NCBI RefSeq assembly: GCF_000012365.1 | Contig: NC_007651.1 | Location: 930,001 to 994,000, forward strand | Direction of reading: 5' to 3' | DNA length: 64,000 nt | DNA from: Burkholderia thailandensis E264 | GTDB taxonomy: Bacteria; Pseudomonadota; Gammaproteobacteria; Burkholderiales; Burkholderiaceae | Shown here: piece by piece, positions 1-9,519 of the stretch | Layout: each line of letters begins with the position of its first letter | Numbering within the stretch: the first letter of the stretch is position 1 | Made by a program: the position numbers and the translations under genes | The notes under the pieces: model-generated | Database searches by the model: none | What the model saw: only the letters and a program-made list of their open reading frames with translations | What the model was told of the DNA's origin: nothing

Positions 1-21
1 CCAGCGTAGAGGAATCTGCAG

Positions 22-564
22 ATGGCTTTGATTATCAAGAATCGCGAAGTGATCGACGACGCGTGGCAGGTCGTGCGCGCGGCCGAAGACGGCACGCTGC
101 CCGCGCTCGACGCGCTGCCCGCCGGCAAGGTGCTCGTGCCGCTCGCGCTGTGGCAGGCGGCGCGCGACGCGCTCGTCGCCACGAAGGCGAAGGAAGAGCT
201 CGGCGTGTGGCTCGCGCCCGACAGCGAGCCCGCCGATCTCGCCGCGGACTTCGGCCGCATCGCGGTGATCGGCGTCGAATTTCCGCGCTTCGCGGACGGC
301 CGCGGCTACAGTATCGCGCGCCTGCTGCGCGAGCGTCATGGCTGGAAGGGCGAGTTGCGCGCGATCGGCGACGTGCTGCGCGATCAGCTCCTTTACATGT
401 CGCGTTGCGGCTTCGATGCGTTCGCGGTGCGCGCGGACAAGAACATCCACGACGCGCTGAACGCGTTCGGCGAGTTCTCGCAGCGCTACCAGAGCGCATT
501 CGACGAGCCGGCGCCGCTGTTCCGCCGCCGCGCGGCGGCGGCCGAAGCGAAGGTGAGCGCATGA
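22..564 (+). CDS. DUF934 family protein of the sulfate assimilation operon
   Basis: This 180-residue protein belongs to the DUF934 family, typically encoded between sulfite reductase and cysH in proteobacteria. It probably supports sulfite/APS reduction, but its biochemical role is not established. The ATG has an AGAGGA ribosome site 8 bases upstream. The 9 bases before that site read as a short Pro-Ala-stop tail, so an upstream gene, plausibly cysI, ends at the window edge. The stop overlaps the cysH start in an ATGA, which suggests translational coupling. The family call comes from the conserved middle (VIGVEFPRFADGRGYSIARL) and from context. Confidence 0.88.
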   Translation: MALIIKNREVIDDAWQVVRAAEDGTLPALDALPAGKVLVPLALWQAARDALVATKAKEELGVWLAPDSEPADLAADFGRIAVIGVEFPRFADGRGYSIARLLRERHGWKGELRAIGDVLRDQLLYMSRCGFDAFAVRADKNIHDALNAFGEFSQRYQSAFDEPAPLFRRRAAAAEAKVSA

Positions 565-1310
565 GCGCCGCCGACGCAACGTTGCTGAGCCCGGCGCTCG
601 CCGGAAAGATCGAGCGGCTCGACGCGCTGCTCGCGCGGATCGCCGAGCGTCATCCGGAGGTCAAGCTCGCGAGCAGCCTCGCTGCCGAGGACATGCTGAT
701 CACGCATGCGATCCTGTCGAAGGGCGTCGCGATCGGGGTCTTTTCGCTGAATACGGGCCGCCTGCATGCGGAGACGCTCGGCATGATCGAGCGCGTGCGC
801 GAGCGCTACGGCTACGAGATCGAGCAGTTCCATCCGAGGCAGGACGCGATCGACGCATATGTCTCCGAGCACGGCCTGAATGCGTTCTACGAAAGCGTCG
901 AGCTACGCAAGCGCTGCTGCGAGATCCGCAAGGTCGAGCCGCTGAACCGCGCGCTCGCGGGCGTCGACGCGTGGGTGACGGGCCAGCGGCGCGAGCAGTC
1001 GGTCACGCGCGCGGAGCTTCACGAAGAGGAGCGCGACGCCGCGCGCGGAATCGCGAAGTACAACCCGCTCGCCGACTGGACCGAAAGCGACGTGTGGGCT
1101 TACCTGAAGGCGTTCGACGTGCCGGTCAATCCGTTGCACGCGCGCGGCTATCCGAGCATCGGCTGCGAGCCGTGCACGCGCGCGATCCGTCCCGGCGAGG
1201 ACAGCCGCGCGGGCCGCTGGTGGTGGGAGTCGCGCGACACGAAGGAGTGCGGGCTGCACATCACGATCGCGCCGGTGCCGTCGGCCGGAGCCGAATCGGC
1301 TTCCGCCTGA
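561..1310 (+). CDS. cysH: assimilatory adenylylsulfate (APS) reductase CysH
   Basis: This cytoplasmic enzyme reduces activated sulfate (APS, possibly PAPS) to sulfite using thioredoxin or glutathione. The 249 residues hold the sulfotransferase/PP-loop signature SSLAAEDMLIT near residue 38. They also hold the CC pair at 119-120 and CxxC at 202-205, which bind a [4Fe-4S] cluster in the APS-type enzymes, and the catalytic ECGLH cysteine at 230. The cluster cysteines indicate the APS-reducing form rather than the enterobacterial PAPS form. That agrees with the absence of a cysC kinase domain in the neighbouring cysN. The start overlaps the DUF934 stop by 4 bases. The 81-base gap to cysD is AT-rich around 1323-1337 and could hold an internal promoter. 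Confidence 0.96.
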   Translation: MSAADATLLSPALAGKIERLDALLARIAERHPEVKLASSLAAEDMLITHAILSKGVAIGVFSLNTGRLHAETLGMIERVRERYGYEIEQFHPRQDAIDAYVSEHGLNAFYESVELRKRCCEIRKVEPLNRALAGVDAWVTGQRREQSVTRAELHEEERDAARGIAKYNPLADWTESDVWAYLKAFDVPVNPLHARGYPSIGCEPCTRAIRPGEDSRAGRWWWESRDTKECGLHITIAPVPSAGAESASA

Positions 1311-1391
1311 TCCGGGCCCGGCACATAATAAGATAGTCAGATTGCGCCGCCGGCAAGCCCGGCGGCACGAACCCAGACAAGGACCGTAATC

Positions 1392-2357
1392 ATGAGCACG
1401 ACGCTCGAACAATCCGCTTTTGCCCCGTCCGCCGGCGCGTCGTCGGGCCGGATGGGCCATCTCGACTGGCTCGAGGCCGAGTCGATCCACATCCTGCGCG
1501 AGCTCGTCGCGGAATGCAGCAAGCCGGCGCTGCTGTTCTCGGGCGGCAAGGATTCGGTCGTCGTGCTGCATCTCGCGCTGAAGGCGTTCGGGCTCGGCGC
1601 GAACCGCAAGACCACGCTGCCGTTTCCGCTCGTGCATATCGACACGGGCCACAACTACGACGAGGTGATCGACTTTCGGGACCGCCGCGCGAAGGAGATC
1701 GGCGCGCAGCTGGTGGTGGGCCACGTCGAGGATTCGATTGCGCGCGGCACGGTGGTGCTGCGCCGCGAGACGGATTCGCGCAACGCCGCGCAGGCGGTCA
1801 CGCTGCTCGAGACGATCGAGCGGCACGGCTACACGGCGATGATCGGCGGCGCGCGGCGCGACGAGGAGAAGGCGCGCGCGAAGGAGCGGATTTTCTCGTT
1901 TCGGGACGAATTCGGCCAGTGGGACCCGAAGGCGCAGCGCCCGGAGCTGTGGAGCCTGTACAACGCGCGGCTGCACCGGGGCGAGCACCTGCGCGTGTTC
2001 CCGATCTCGAACTGGACGGAGCTCGACGTGTGGCAGTACATCGCGCGCGAGCGGCTGGAGCTGCCGTCGATCTACTACGCGCACCGCCGGGAGATCGTGC
2101 GGCGCAACGGGCTGCTCGTGCCGGTGACGCCGCTCACGCCGATGCGCGAGGGCGAGACGAGCGAGCAGGCGCTGGTGCGGTTCCGCACGGTGGGCGACAT
2201 CTCGTGCACGTGCCCGGTCGAGAGCGACGCCGACGACGTGGAGAAGATCATCGCGGAGACGGCGGTGACGGAGATCACGGAGCGCGGGGCGACGCGGATG
2301 GACGACCAGGCGTCGGAGGCCGCGATGGAGCAGCGCAAGAAGCAGGGCTATTTCTGA
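1392..2357 (+). CDS. cysD: sulfate adenylyltransferase subunit 2 CysD
   Basis: This is the catalytic subunit of heterodimeric ATP sulfurylase, which makes APS from ATP and sulfate. The 321-residue protein has the PP-loop SGGKDS at residues 50-55. It also has the family motifs HIDTGHNYDEVI, GGARRDEEKARAKER and a C-terminal EAAMEQRKKQGYF tail, and its length is normal for the family. It lies 22 bases upstream of cysN, its obligate GTPase partner. The order cysH-cysD-cysN matches the usual betaproteobacterial operon. Confidence 0.97.
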   Translation: MSTTLEQSAFAPSAGASSGRMGHLDWLEAESIHILRELVAECSKPALLFSGGKDSVVVLHLALKAFGLGANRKTTLPFPLVHIDTGHNYDEVIDFRDRRAKEIGAQLVVGHVEDSIARGTVVLRRETDSRNAAQAVTLLETIERHGYTAMIGGARRDEEKARAKERIFSFRDEFGQWDPKAQRPELWSLYNARLHRGEHLRVFPISNWTELDVWQYIARERLELPSIYYAHRREIVRRNGLLVPVTPLTPMREGETSEQALVRFRTVGDISCTCPVESDADDVEKIIAETAVTEITERGATRMDDQASEAAMEQRKKQGYF

Positions 2358-2379
2358 CGCACGCGAGGACATATCCATC

Positions 2380-3696
2380 ATGAGCATCATCGAGAACAAC
2401 GAAGACCTCGGCGTACTGCGGTTCATCACGGCGGGCAGCGTGGACGACGGCAAGAGCACGCTGATCGGGCGGCTGCTGTACGACAGCAAGGCGGTGCTGT
2501 CCGATCAGCTTTCCGCGCTGTCGCGCGCGAAGAACAAGCGCACGGTCGGCGACGAGCTCGACCTCGCGCTGCTCACCGACGGCCTCGAGGCCGAGCGCGA
2601 GCAGGGCATCACGATCGACGTCGCGTACCGCTACTTCGCGACCGCGAAGCGCAAGTTCATCATTGCCGACACGCCGGGCCACGAGCAGTACACGCGCAAC
2701 ATGGTGACGGGCGCGTCGACCGCGCACGCGGCGATCATCCTGGTCGACGCGACGCGCGTGACGTTCGAAGACGGCGCCGCGCAACTGCTGCCGCAGACCA
2801 AGCGCCACAGCGCGATCGTGAAGCTGCTCGGTCTGCAGCACGTGATCGTCGCGATCAACAAGATGGATCTCGTCGACTACAGCGAGACGCGCTTCAACGA
2901 GATTCGCGACGCGTACGTGAAGCTCGCGCAGCAGCTCGGCCTGGCGAACGTGCGCTTCGTGCCGGTATCGGCGCTGAAGGGCGACAACATCGTCGCGGCG
3001 AGCGAGCGGATGCCGTGGTACGCGGGCGAGCCGCTCCTGAACGTGCTGGAGACGCTGCCCGTCGAGACGCAGGCGCATGACGCGCTGCGCTTCCCGGTGC
3101 AGTGGGTCGCGCGCCAGGACGGCAGCTCGGCCGACGATTTCCGCGGCTACATGGGCCGCATCGAGGCGGGCGAGGTGAAGGTGGGCGACGAGATCGCCGT
3201 GCTGCCGTCGAACCGCACGGCGACGGTCGCCGAGATCATCGCGCCGGTGCCGGGCGGCACGGCGGCCGTCGATCACGCGTTCGCGGGCCAGGCGGTGACG
3301 ATTCGTCTTGCCGAGGACGTCGACGTGTCGCGCGGCGACACGTTCGTGCCGCGCGCGCAGCCCGTCGAACCGGCGAAGAAGCTCGAGGCGGATCTCTGCT
3401 GGTTCGACGAGACGCCGCTTTCGCCGCAGCGCAAGTATTTGCTCAAGCAAACGACGAACACCGTGTTCACGAAGGTCGGCGCGGTCAAGCAGGTGCTCGA
3501 CGTGCACACGCTGTCGCACGCAACCGATCGCCACGATCTGAAGATGAACGATATCGGCCGCGTCGCGTTGACGCTGCAAAAGCCGATCGTCTGCGACACG
3601 TACGATGCGCATCCGGGCACGGGCGCGTTCGTGCTGATCGACGAGGCGACCCATCACACGGTCGCAGCGGGTATGATTCGTGCGTTTTCCGCGTGA
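2380..3696 (+). CDS. cysN: sulfate adenylyltransferase subunit 1 CysN (GTPase)
   Basis: This is the regulatory GTPase subunit of ATP sulfurylase; GTP hydrolysis drives APS synthesis by CysD. The 438 residues show the EF-Tu-like G domain: G1 GSVDDGKST, G3 DTPGHEQYTRN and G4 NKMD. Two beta-barrel domains follow. The protein stops after the barrels, so it lacks the fused APS kinase (CysC) domain seen in CysNC proteins. That fits direct APS reduction by the neighbouring cysH. A GAGGA ribosome site precedes the ATG. Confidence 0.97.
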   Translation: MSIIENNEDLGVLRFITAGSVDDGKSTLIGRLLYDSKAVLSDQLSALSRAKNKRTVGDELDLALLTDGLEAEREQGITIDVAYRYFATAKRKFIIADTPGHEQYTRNMVTGASTAHAAIILVDATRVTFEDGAAQLLPQTKRHSAIVKLLGLQHVIVAINKMDLVDYSETRFNEIRDAYVKLAQQLGLANVRFVPVSALKGDNIVAASERMPWYAGEPLLNVLETLPVETQAHDALRFPVQWVARQDGSSADDFRGYMGRIEAGEVKVGDEIAVLPSNRTATVAEIIAPVPGGTAAVDHAFAGQAVTIRLAEDVDVSRGDTFVPRAQPVEPAKKLEADLCWFDETPLSPQRKYLLKQTTNTVFTKVGAVKQVLDVHTLSHATDRHDLKMNDIGRVALTLQKPIVCDTYDAHPGTGAFVLIDEATHHTVAAGMIRAFSA

Positions 3697-3749
3697 CGTC
3701 GCGCGCCGCATCGGCGGCGCCCGCCGGCACACGTGCACGAAGGGGATCG

Positions 3750-4529
3750 ATGCAAATGGGTAAGGTGTATCTGATCGGCGCGGGGCCGGGCGCGGCGGAC
3801 CTCATCACGGTGCGCGGCGCGCGCCTGCTCGCCGAAGCCGACGTCGTGCTGCACGATGCGCTCATCGAGCCCGCGATGCTCGACTACGCACGGCGCGCGC
3901 GCAGGATCGCGGTCGGCAAGCGTTGCGGGCAGCGCTCGACCGCGCAGCACTTCATCAACAAGCAGATCGTCGACGCGGCGCGCGAACACGCGGTCGTCGT
4001 GCGGCTGAAGGGGGGCGATCCGATGCTGTTCGGCCGCGCGGACGAGGAAATGCGTGCGCTCGAAGCGGCCGGGATCGATTACGAAGTCGTGCCGGGCATC
4101 ACTGCGGCGCTCGCGAGCGCCGCGGCGCTCAAGCGCTCGCTGACGCTGCGCGGCGTCGCGCGCAGCGTCGCGTTCGCGACGAAGAGCCGCGCGCCCGGCA
4201 GCGACGAGATTCGCGAGCAGGTGAACGCGGATTCGCTCGTCTACTACATGGGCCGCGACAGCGCGCCCGGAATCGCGCAGCAACTGATCAACGCGGGCCG
4301 CGCGGGCGCGACGCCCGTGGCGATCGTCGAGGCGTGCAGCACGCCGCGCGAGCGCATGCTCACGCTCACGCTCGCCGAAATGGCGGCGGGGGCGGCGCAG
4401 GCGTGGCTCGATCCGGCGCAGCCGAGCCTGCTGATGATCGGCGACGCGTTCGCCGAGCGTGCGCCGCAGCTTGCGGACGAGGCGTCGCGCGACGAACCGA
4501 ACAGGCGAGGGATGCGCAACGCGGCTTGA
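3750..4529 (+). CDS. cobA: uroporphyrinogen-III C-methyltransferase (SUMT)
   Basis: This SAM-dependent enzyme methylates uroporphyrinogen III at C2 and C7 to make precorrin-2, the branch point to siroheme and cobalamin. The 259-residue protein starts VYLIGAGPGAADLITVRG and contains GGDPMLFGRADEE and VPGITAALASAAAL, all classic SUMT motifs. It is the methyltransferase half only, with no fused CysG dehydrogenase/chelatase. Being last in the sulfate operon suggests it feeds siroheme for sulfite reductase. The start is ATG 3750 or the in-frame ATG 3756; the GGGG-rich site at 3741-3745 is better spaced for the second. Confidence 0.93.
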   Translation: MQMGKVYLIGAGPGAADLITVRGARLLAEADVVLHDALIEPAMLDYARRARRIAVGKRCGQRSTAQHFINKQIVDAAREHAVVVRLKGGDPMLFGRADEEMRALEAAGIDYEVVPGITAALASAAALKRSLTLRGVARSVAFATKSRAPGSDEIREQVNADSLVYYMGRDSAPGIAQQLINAGRAGATPVAIVEACSTPRERMLTLTLAEMAAGAAQAWLDPAQPSLLMIGDAFAERAPQLADEASRDEPNRRGMRNAA

Positions 4530-4676
4530 TGCGGCGTGCCCGGGTGTGCCGGCGAAGCGGCTCGCCCGCACACGGCGCGCGGCCTTCGGCGCGGGAAGCG
4601 CGCGCGAGCCGGGCGGGCGGCGCGACACGGGCGGAAGATACGACTGAATCGCGCGATAGGCGCGAAACGAACGATG

Positions 4677-4702
4677 CGCCGGCGATGAGCCGGCGTTTTT
4701 TT
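4677..4702 (+). terminator. rho-independent terminator after the sulfate operon
   Basis: A perfect 7-bp stem (CGCCGGC, 4677-4683, with GCCGGCG, 4689-4695) encloses the loop GATGA and is followed by seven T. It lies between the convergent cobA and chelatase genes and ends the plus-strand operon. Confidence 0.9.
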
Positions 4703-4738
4703 ATGCCGTCGCCCAGGGCTGCCGCGAGCGGCGAGCGG

Positions 4739-5125
4739 TCAATGCGCGGGGGGCGCGCTCGTGCGCATGCAGTACGCGACGATCGCATCGAGCACCGCAT
4801 CGTCCTCGCCGACCGCGGTCGCGCAGCGAATGTCGATGGCCGGATACGCGGCGCGGCACGCGTCGATCAGTTGCGGCAGGTCGCGTCGAACGTGGCCGCC
4901 CTCGCCGAAGAACACCGGAATCACGGTGATCACGTCGCAGCCTTGCGCGGCGAGTGCGGCCGTCGCCTCGACGAGTGACGGCTGCATCAATTCGAGAAAC
5001 GCGAGCGCGACGCTCGCATCGGCGCCGCGCGCCGCGCGCAGCTTCGCCGCGAGGCGCTCGAACGGCTCGGCCCAGCGCGCGTCGCGCGCGCCGTGGCCGA
5101 AAAGGACGATTCCGTGTCGATTCAT
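4739..5125 (-). CDS. cbiX: small CbiX-type sirohydrochlorin chelatase
   Basis: This single-domain chelatase has 128 residues. It resembles the short CbiX/SirB proteins that insert Fe2+ (siroheme) or Co2+ (cobalamin) into sirohydrochlorin. The metal-binding histidines are visible at residue 11 (LFGHGARD) and residue 78 (FFGEGGHVRRDLP). The length is about half of the two-domain CbiK/SirB forms, so a homodimer is expected from what is known of the short family. It converges on cobA. With cobA it could supply two of the three siroheme steps; the precorrin-2 dehydrogenase is not in the window. Metal preference cannot be read from sequence. Confidence 0.88.
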   Translation of the reverse strand: MNRHGIVLFGHGARDARWAEPFERLAAKLRAARGADASVALAFLELMQPSLVEATAALAAQGCDVITVIPVFFGEGGHVRRDLPQLIDACRAAYPAIDIRCATAVGEDDAVLDAIVAYCMRTSAPPAH

Positions 5126-5153
5126 CGCGCCCTCCGATGATGCGCGTATGCGC

Positions 5154-6305
5154 TCAGTGCCGATCGACCCACTTCAGCGCGAAGAGGCCGAGCGCGAGAT
5201 AGATGCAGCCGGGCAGCGCGGCGGTGAGCGGCGCGGGCCACGTGTTCAGCGTGCCGATGTGCGAGAACAGCGTGTTGAAGAGCTGAAAGCTCATGCCGAG
5301 CATGATCCCGCCGAACACCTTCACGCCGACGACGCCCGCGCGGGTATGCAGATACGCGAACGGCAGCGACAGCACGAGCATCACGAACACCGCGAACGGA
5401 TACAGCAGCTTGCGCCACAGCGCGATGTCGTAGCGCTGCGTGTCCTGCTGGTTCTCCTTCAGGTGCTGGATGTAGCGGAACAGATTGAAAAGCGACATCC
5501 GCTCGGGCGACACGAGCAGCACCGACAGGATCTGCGGCGTCAGGTCCGAGCGCAGCGAATACTGCGGCAGCGTGACCTGTTGCGCGCGATACACGGGGTT
5601 GAGCGTATCGTTGGGCGCCGTCGCGCCGTTGCCCGCGAGGTTCGTGAGCTGCGTGTCGGTGACGTCGGTCAGCAGCCAGTGGCCGGGCGGCTGATAGCGG
5701 CCGCTCTTCGCGATCCGCACGTTCTGCAGGTTGAATTTGGAATCGAATTCGTAGATGCGCACGTCGCTGATCGTCGAGTCGGGCGACAGCGTGCCGACGT
5801 TGACGAAGCGTGTGACGGGCTCGCCGTTGTCGCGCGCGGTCAGCGTGTCCTTCACCCAGACGCCCGATGCGAAGTTTGTCGACACCGACGAGCCGAGCGC
5901 CTCGAGCCGCACGCGCTCGGACAACTGATCCGAGTACGGGCCGATGAATTCGCCGATCAGGTAGGTCGCGATGACGATCGGCACGCCGATCTTCACGAGC
6001 GAGCGCAGCGCCTGGTTCGTCGCGAGGCCGGACACGCGGAAGATCGTGAATTCCGAGTTCGCGGCCATCTGCGCGAATACGTAGATCGCGCTGATCAGCG
6101 CGGCGACCGGAATGATCTCATAGAAGCGCGACGGCGCCTGCAGCGCGACGCGCAGCACCGCGTAGCCGAACTTGTAGTTGCCGTGGCCGACCGAGTTCAG
6201 CTCGCTGATCAGATCGAAGAAGAAGAACAGCCCTGAGAACGCGAACAGCACGAAGATGAACGTGACGTAGATCTGCCGCGCGAAGTACTTCTCGTAGAGA
6301 CGCAT
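5154..6305 (-). CDS. lptG: LPS export ABC transporter permease LptG
   Basis: This inner-membrane permease of the LptB2FG complex extracts lipopolysaccharide and passes it along the Lpt bridge to the outer membrane. The 383 residues have the YjgP/YjgQ layout: N-terminal membrane segments (RQIYVTFIFVLFAFSGLFFF), a large periplasmic beta-jellyroll, and C-terminal membrane segments ending in LFALKWVDRH. It lies 3 bases downstream of lptF in one minus-strand unit and ends 28 bases upstream of the chelatase start, so the chelatase could be co-transcribed. Confidence 0.95.
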   Translation of the reverse strand: MRLYEKYFARQIYVTFIFVLFAFSGLFFFFDLISELNSVGHGNYKFGYAVLRVALQAPSRFYEIIPVAALISAIYVFAQMAANSEFTIFRVSGLATNQALRSLVKIGVPIVIATYLIGEFIGPYSDQLSERVRLEALGSSVSTNFASGVWVKDTLTARDNGEPVTRFVNVGTLSPDSTISDVRIYEFDSKFNLQNVRIAKSGRYQPPGHWLLTDVTDTQLTNLAGNGATAPNDTLNPVYRAQQVTLPQYSLRSDLTPQILSVLLVSPERMSLFNLFRYIQHLKENQQDTQRYDIALWRKLLYPFAVFVMLVLSLPFAYLHTRAGVVGVKVFGGIMLGMSFQLFNTLFSHIGTLNTWPAPLTAALPGCIYLALGLFALKWVDRH

Positions 6306-6308
6306 CGG

Positions 6309-7406
6309 TCAGGCCCCCTGCGAGCGGCCGAACGCGGCGCGCGAGAAGAGGGGCCGGTTGCGCACGCGCAGCCAGAACAGGAACGCGACGACTCCGGCGA
6401 TGATCGCGTGCAGCCCGATGAGCCCGAGGCCGAACGGAATCTTGCCCCGCTCCATTTGCGACTGGACGACGTTCAGCAGATTCGAATAGGTGAGGTAGAT
6501 CAGCACGGCCATCACGAGGTTCACGGTCCGCCCGCGGCGCGGGTTCTGATAGGCGAGCGGGATCGCGAGGATCATCAGGTTGATCGCGATGAGCGGCAGC
6601 CCGGCGCGCCACGCGAATTCGGCGAGGTTCTGGTTGGTCGGGTTGCGCAGCAGATCGGGCGTCGACGTGCCGGTGGTCGTCGGCTGGCTGACGACCTGCT
6701 TGCTCTGGATCTTCACGCCGTAGCGCTCGAACTCCATGATCTTGAAGTTCGGCTGGCCGGGCACGCCGTCGTAGCGGCGGCCGTTCTCGAGCACGATGAA
6801 GCGGTCGCCGTTCTTCATCGTCTCGGTGTGGCCCGTCTGCGACACGACGACGTTCACCTTGCCGTGCTCGGTCGTCGTGACAAACACGTTCTGCACCTTC
6901 GCCTGGTCGGGCGACATCTTCTCGATGAAGAACACGCGGTGGTTCGCCGCGGACTCGCGGAACTGGCCGGGCGCGAGGAGCGACACCTCGTCGCGCTGCT
7001 GGAAGCGCGCCTTGATGAGCTTGCTCTGCTGGTTCGACCACGGCCAGCCGACGAACGCGAAGAAGGCGATCAGGATCACGATCGGCGTCGCGAACACGCC
7101 GATCGGCTTGATGAGCCGCGTGAGGCTCACGCCGGACGCGAGCCAGACGACCATCTCGGAATCCTTGTACCAGCGCGTGAGCACGAACAGGATCGACACG
7201 AACAGCGTGCCGACGAGGATCATCGCGAGATAGCCGATCACGGTGAGGCCGATCAGGACCAGCACGTCCTTCGGATTCACCTCGCCGGACGCGGCGTAGC
7301 CGACGATGCGGATCATCATCGACGTCAGCATGATCGTGAGCAGCACCATGAAGACGGCGCCGGCGGTATACGCAAGCTCGCGCTGGAGGGAGCGTTCGAA
7401 GATCAT
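6309..7406 (-). CDS. lptF: LPS export ABC transporter permease LptF
   Basis: This is the partner permease of LptG in the LPS exporter. The 365 residues start MIFERSLQRELAYTAGAVF, a typical LptF N-terminus. Membrane segments follow (VFMVLLTIMLTSMMIRIVGY), then a periplasmic domain and a C-terminal membrane bundle. It diverges from pepA across 120 bases, the common proteobacterial arrangement. It is expected to be essential. Confidence 0.95.
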   Translation of the reverse strand: MIFERSLQRELAYTAGAVFMVLLTIMLTSMMIRIVGYAASGEVNPKDVLVLIGLTVIGYLAMILVGTLFVSILFVLTRWYKDSEMVVWLASGVSLTRLIKPIGVFATPIVILIAFFAFVGWPWSNQQSKLIKARFQQRDEVSLLAPGQFRESAANHRVFFIEKMSPDQAKVQNVFVTTTEHGKVNVVVSQTGHTETMKNGDRFIVLENGRRYDGVPGQPNFKIMEFERYGVKIQSKQVVSQPTTTGTSTPDLLRNPTNQNLAEFAWRAGLPLIAINLMILAIPLAYQNPRRGRTVNLVMAVLIYLTYSNLLNVVQSQMERGKIPFGLGLIGLHAIIAGVVAFLFWLRVRNRPLFSRAAFGRSQGA

Positions 7407-7526
7407 TATTGATGCGAAGAGGGCGGGAAACAGCGCACGAGTGGGGGGCGCTCACGCCGCACGGGAAAAATAGCGGATAATTGCGGCTTTCATCCTTAGC
7501 CCAGATTTTATCCGAGGACAAGCGCG
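7407..7526. promoter_or_regulatory. lptF/pepA divergent promoter region
   Basis: This 120-base spacer separates two divergent genes and must hold both promoters. It is clearly more AT-rich than its surroundings. A GGATAATTG element near 7473-7481 resembles a plus-strand -10 box for pepA. I could not find convincing paired -35 boxes, so the exact promoters are not assigned. Confidence 0.45.
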
Positions 7527-9038
7527 ATGGACTTTAGCATAAAAGGCTGTGATTGGAGCAAAGGCTCGGCGAAGGGTTTCCTGACGGGGAAATCGGACTG
7601 CATCGTGCTGGGCGTGTTCGAGGCGCAAACCTTGTCCGGCGCGGCGCTCGACATCGACGAAGCGGCGAAGGGCCTCGTCTCGCGCGTGATCAAGGCGGGC
7701 GACATCGACGGCAAGCTCGGCAAGACCTTGTTTTTGCACGAGGTTTCGGGAATCGGCGCGTCGCGCGTGCTGCTCGTCGGCCTGGGCAAGCAGGATGCTT
7801 TCAGCCAGAAAGCCTACAACGACGCGGTGAAGGCCGCCTGGCGCGCGCTGCTCGGCACGAAAGTGGTCCAGGTCACCTTCACGCTCGCGCAGTTGCCCGT
7901 GCCCGAGCGCGCGTCCGACTGGGGCGTGCGCGCGGCGATTCTCGCGCTGCGCAATGAGACGTACAAGTTCACGCAGATGAAGAGCAAGCCGGACGCGAGC
8001 GCGCCGGCGCTCAAGCGCATCGTGTTCAGCGTCGATCCGGCCGACGAGAAGGCAGCGAAGATCGCCGCGAAGCAGGCGGTCGCGCTCGCGAACGGGATGG
8101 ACCTCACGCGCGACCTCGGCAATCTGCCGGGCAACGTCTGCACGCCGACCTACCTCGCGAACACCGCGAAGAAGCTCGCGAAGGACTGGGGCCTGAAAGC
8201 CGACGTGCTCGGCCTCAAGCAGATCCAGGCGCTCAAGATGAGCTCGTTCCTGTCGGTGGCGAAGGGCTCGGTCGAGCCGCCGCAGTTCATCGTGCTGCAC
8301 TATCAGGGCGCGGCTGCGAAGGCGGCGCCCGTCGTGCTCGTCGGCAAGGGCATCACGTTCGACTCGGGCGGCATTTCGCTGAAGCCGGGCGAGGGCATGG
8401 ACGAGATGAAGTACGACATGTGCGGCGCGGGCTCGGTGCTCGGCACGATCCGCGCGGTCGCCGAAATGGGCCTGAAGATCAATGTCGTCGCGATCGTGCC
8501 GACCTGCGAGAACATGCCGGCCGGCAACGCGAACAAGCCGGGCGATATCGTCACGAGCATGAAGGGCCTGACGATCGAGGTGCTCAACACCGACGCGGAA
8601 GGCCGTCTCATCCTGTGCGACGCGCTCACGTACGCGGAGCGCTTCAAGCCGGCCGCGGTGATCGACGTCGCGACGCTGACGGGCGCGTGCATCATCGCGC
8701 TCGGCCATCACAACACCGGCCTCTTCTCGAAGGACGACGCGCTCGCGGGCGAACTGCTCGACGCGTCGCGCGAGGCGGGCGACCCGGCGTGGCGCCTGCC
8801 GCTCGACGACGAGTATCAGGATCAGCTGAAGTCGAACTTCGCGGATCTCGCGAACATCGGCGGACGCCCGGCCGGCAGCGTGACGGCCGCGTGCTTCCTG
8901 TCGCGCTTCGCGGAAAACTATCCGTGGGCGCACCTCGACATCGCGGGCACCGCGTGGAAGAGTGGCGCGGCGAAGGGGGCGACGGGCCGTCCCGTGCCGC
9001 TTCTCGCGCAATTCCTGATCGACCGCGCCGGCGCGTGA
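7527..9038 (+). CDS. pepA: leucyl aminopeptidase PepA (M17 family)
   Basis: This cytoplasmic di-metal aminopeptidase removes N-terminal residues, preferring leucine. In some bacteria PepA also binds DNA. The 503 residues include the metal-site stretch [16 protein letters not shown] and the M17 signature NTDAEGRL, followed by the C-terminal catalytic domain. The family's usual length is about 500 residues. It is followed closely by holC, as in many proteobacteria. Confidence 0.97.
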   Translation: MDFSIKGCDWSKGSAKGFLTGKSDCIVLGVFEAQTLSGAALDIDEAAKGLVSRVIKAGDIDGKLGKTLFLHEVSGIGASRVLLVGLGKQDAFSQKAYNDAVKAAWRALLGTKVVQVTFTLAQLPVPERASDWGVRAAILALRNETYKFTQMKSKPDASAPALKRIVFSVDPADEKAAKIAAKQAVALANGMDLTRDLGNLPGNVCTPTYLANTAKKLAKDWGLKADVLGLKQIQALKMSSFLSVAKGSVEPPQFIVLHYQGAAAKAAPVVLVGKGITFDSGGISLKPGEGMDEMKYDMCGAGSVLGTIRAVAEMGLKINVVAIVPTCENMPAGNANKPGDIVTSMKGLTIEVLNTDAEGRLILCDALTYAERFKPAAVIDVATLTGACIIALGHHNTGLFSKDDALAGELLDASREAGDPAWRLPLDDEYQDQLKSNFADLANIGGRPAGSVTAACFLSRFAENYPWAHLDIAGTAWKSGAAKGATGRPVPLLAQFLIDRAGA

Positions 9039-9081
9039 TGGCGCAAGGTTCGGCAAACGGCGCGGCAGGGCGCGGCGAGCG

Positions 9082-9498
9082 ATGACGCGGATCGATTTCC
9101 ATACGAACGTCGGCGATTCGCTCGCATACGCGTGCCGGCTGCTGCGCAAGGCGTATCAGGCGGGGCAGCCCGTCGTCGTGTGCGCGGAGCCCGCGCGGCT
9201 GCGCGCGCTCGACGAGCGTTTGTGGACGTTCTCGCCGCTCGATTTCATTCCGCATTGCGCGGTCGACAACGCGCATGCGGCGAGCACGCCGATCGTGCTG
9301 ACCGCGGATCTCGAGCGCGCGCCGCATCACGGAATCCTGCTGAACCTGGGCGCGCAGGTGCCGGCGCAGTTCGCGCGCTTCGAGCGCCTGCTCGAGGTGG
9401 TCGGCAACGCGCCCGACGAGCTCGCGGCCGGCCGCGACCGGTACCGGTTCTACCGCGACCGTGGTTACGCGCTCAACAATCACAAGCAGGGCGGCTAG
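9082..9498 (+). CDS. holC: DNA polymerase III chi subunit HolC
   Basis: Chi links the clamp loader to single-strand binding protein at the replication fork. The 138-residue protein starts MTRIDFHTNVGDSLAYACRL, the characteristic HolC N-terminus, and has the normal length. It sits 43 bases behind pepA, matching the conserved pepA-holC linkage. The E. coli third partner, valS, is replaced here by a DUF2486 gene. Confidence 0.93.
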   Translation: MTRIDFHTNVGDSLAYACRLLRKAYQAGQPVVVCAEPARLRALDERLWTFSPLDFIPHCAVDNAHAASTPIVLTADLERAPHHGILLNLGAQVPAQFARFERLLEVVGNAPDELAAGRDRYRFYRDRGYALNNHKQGG

Positions 9499-9519
9499 CC
9501 CGAGCGGACGGAGGACAAC

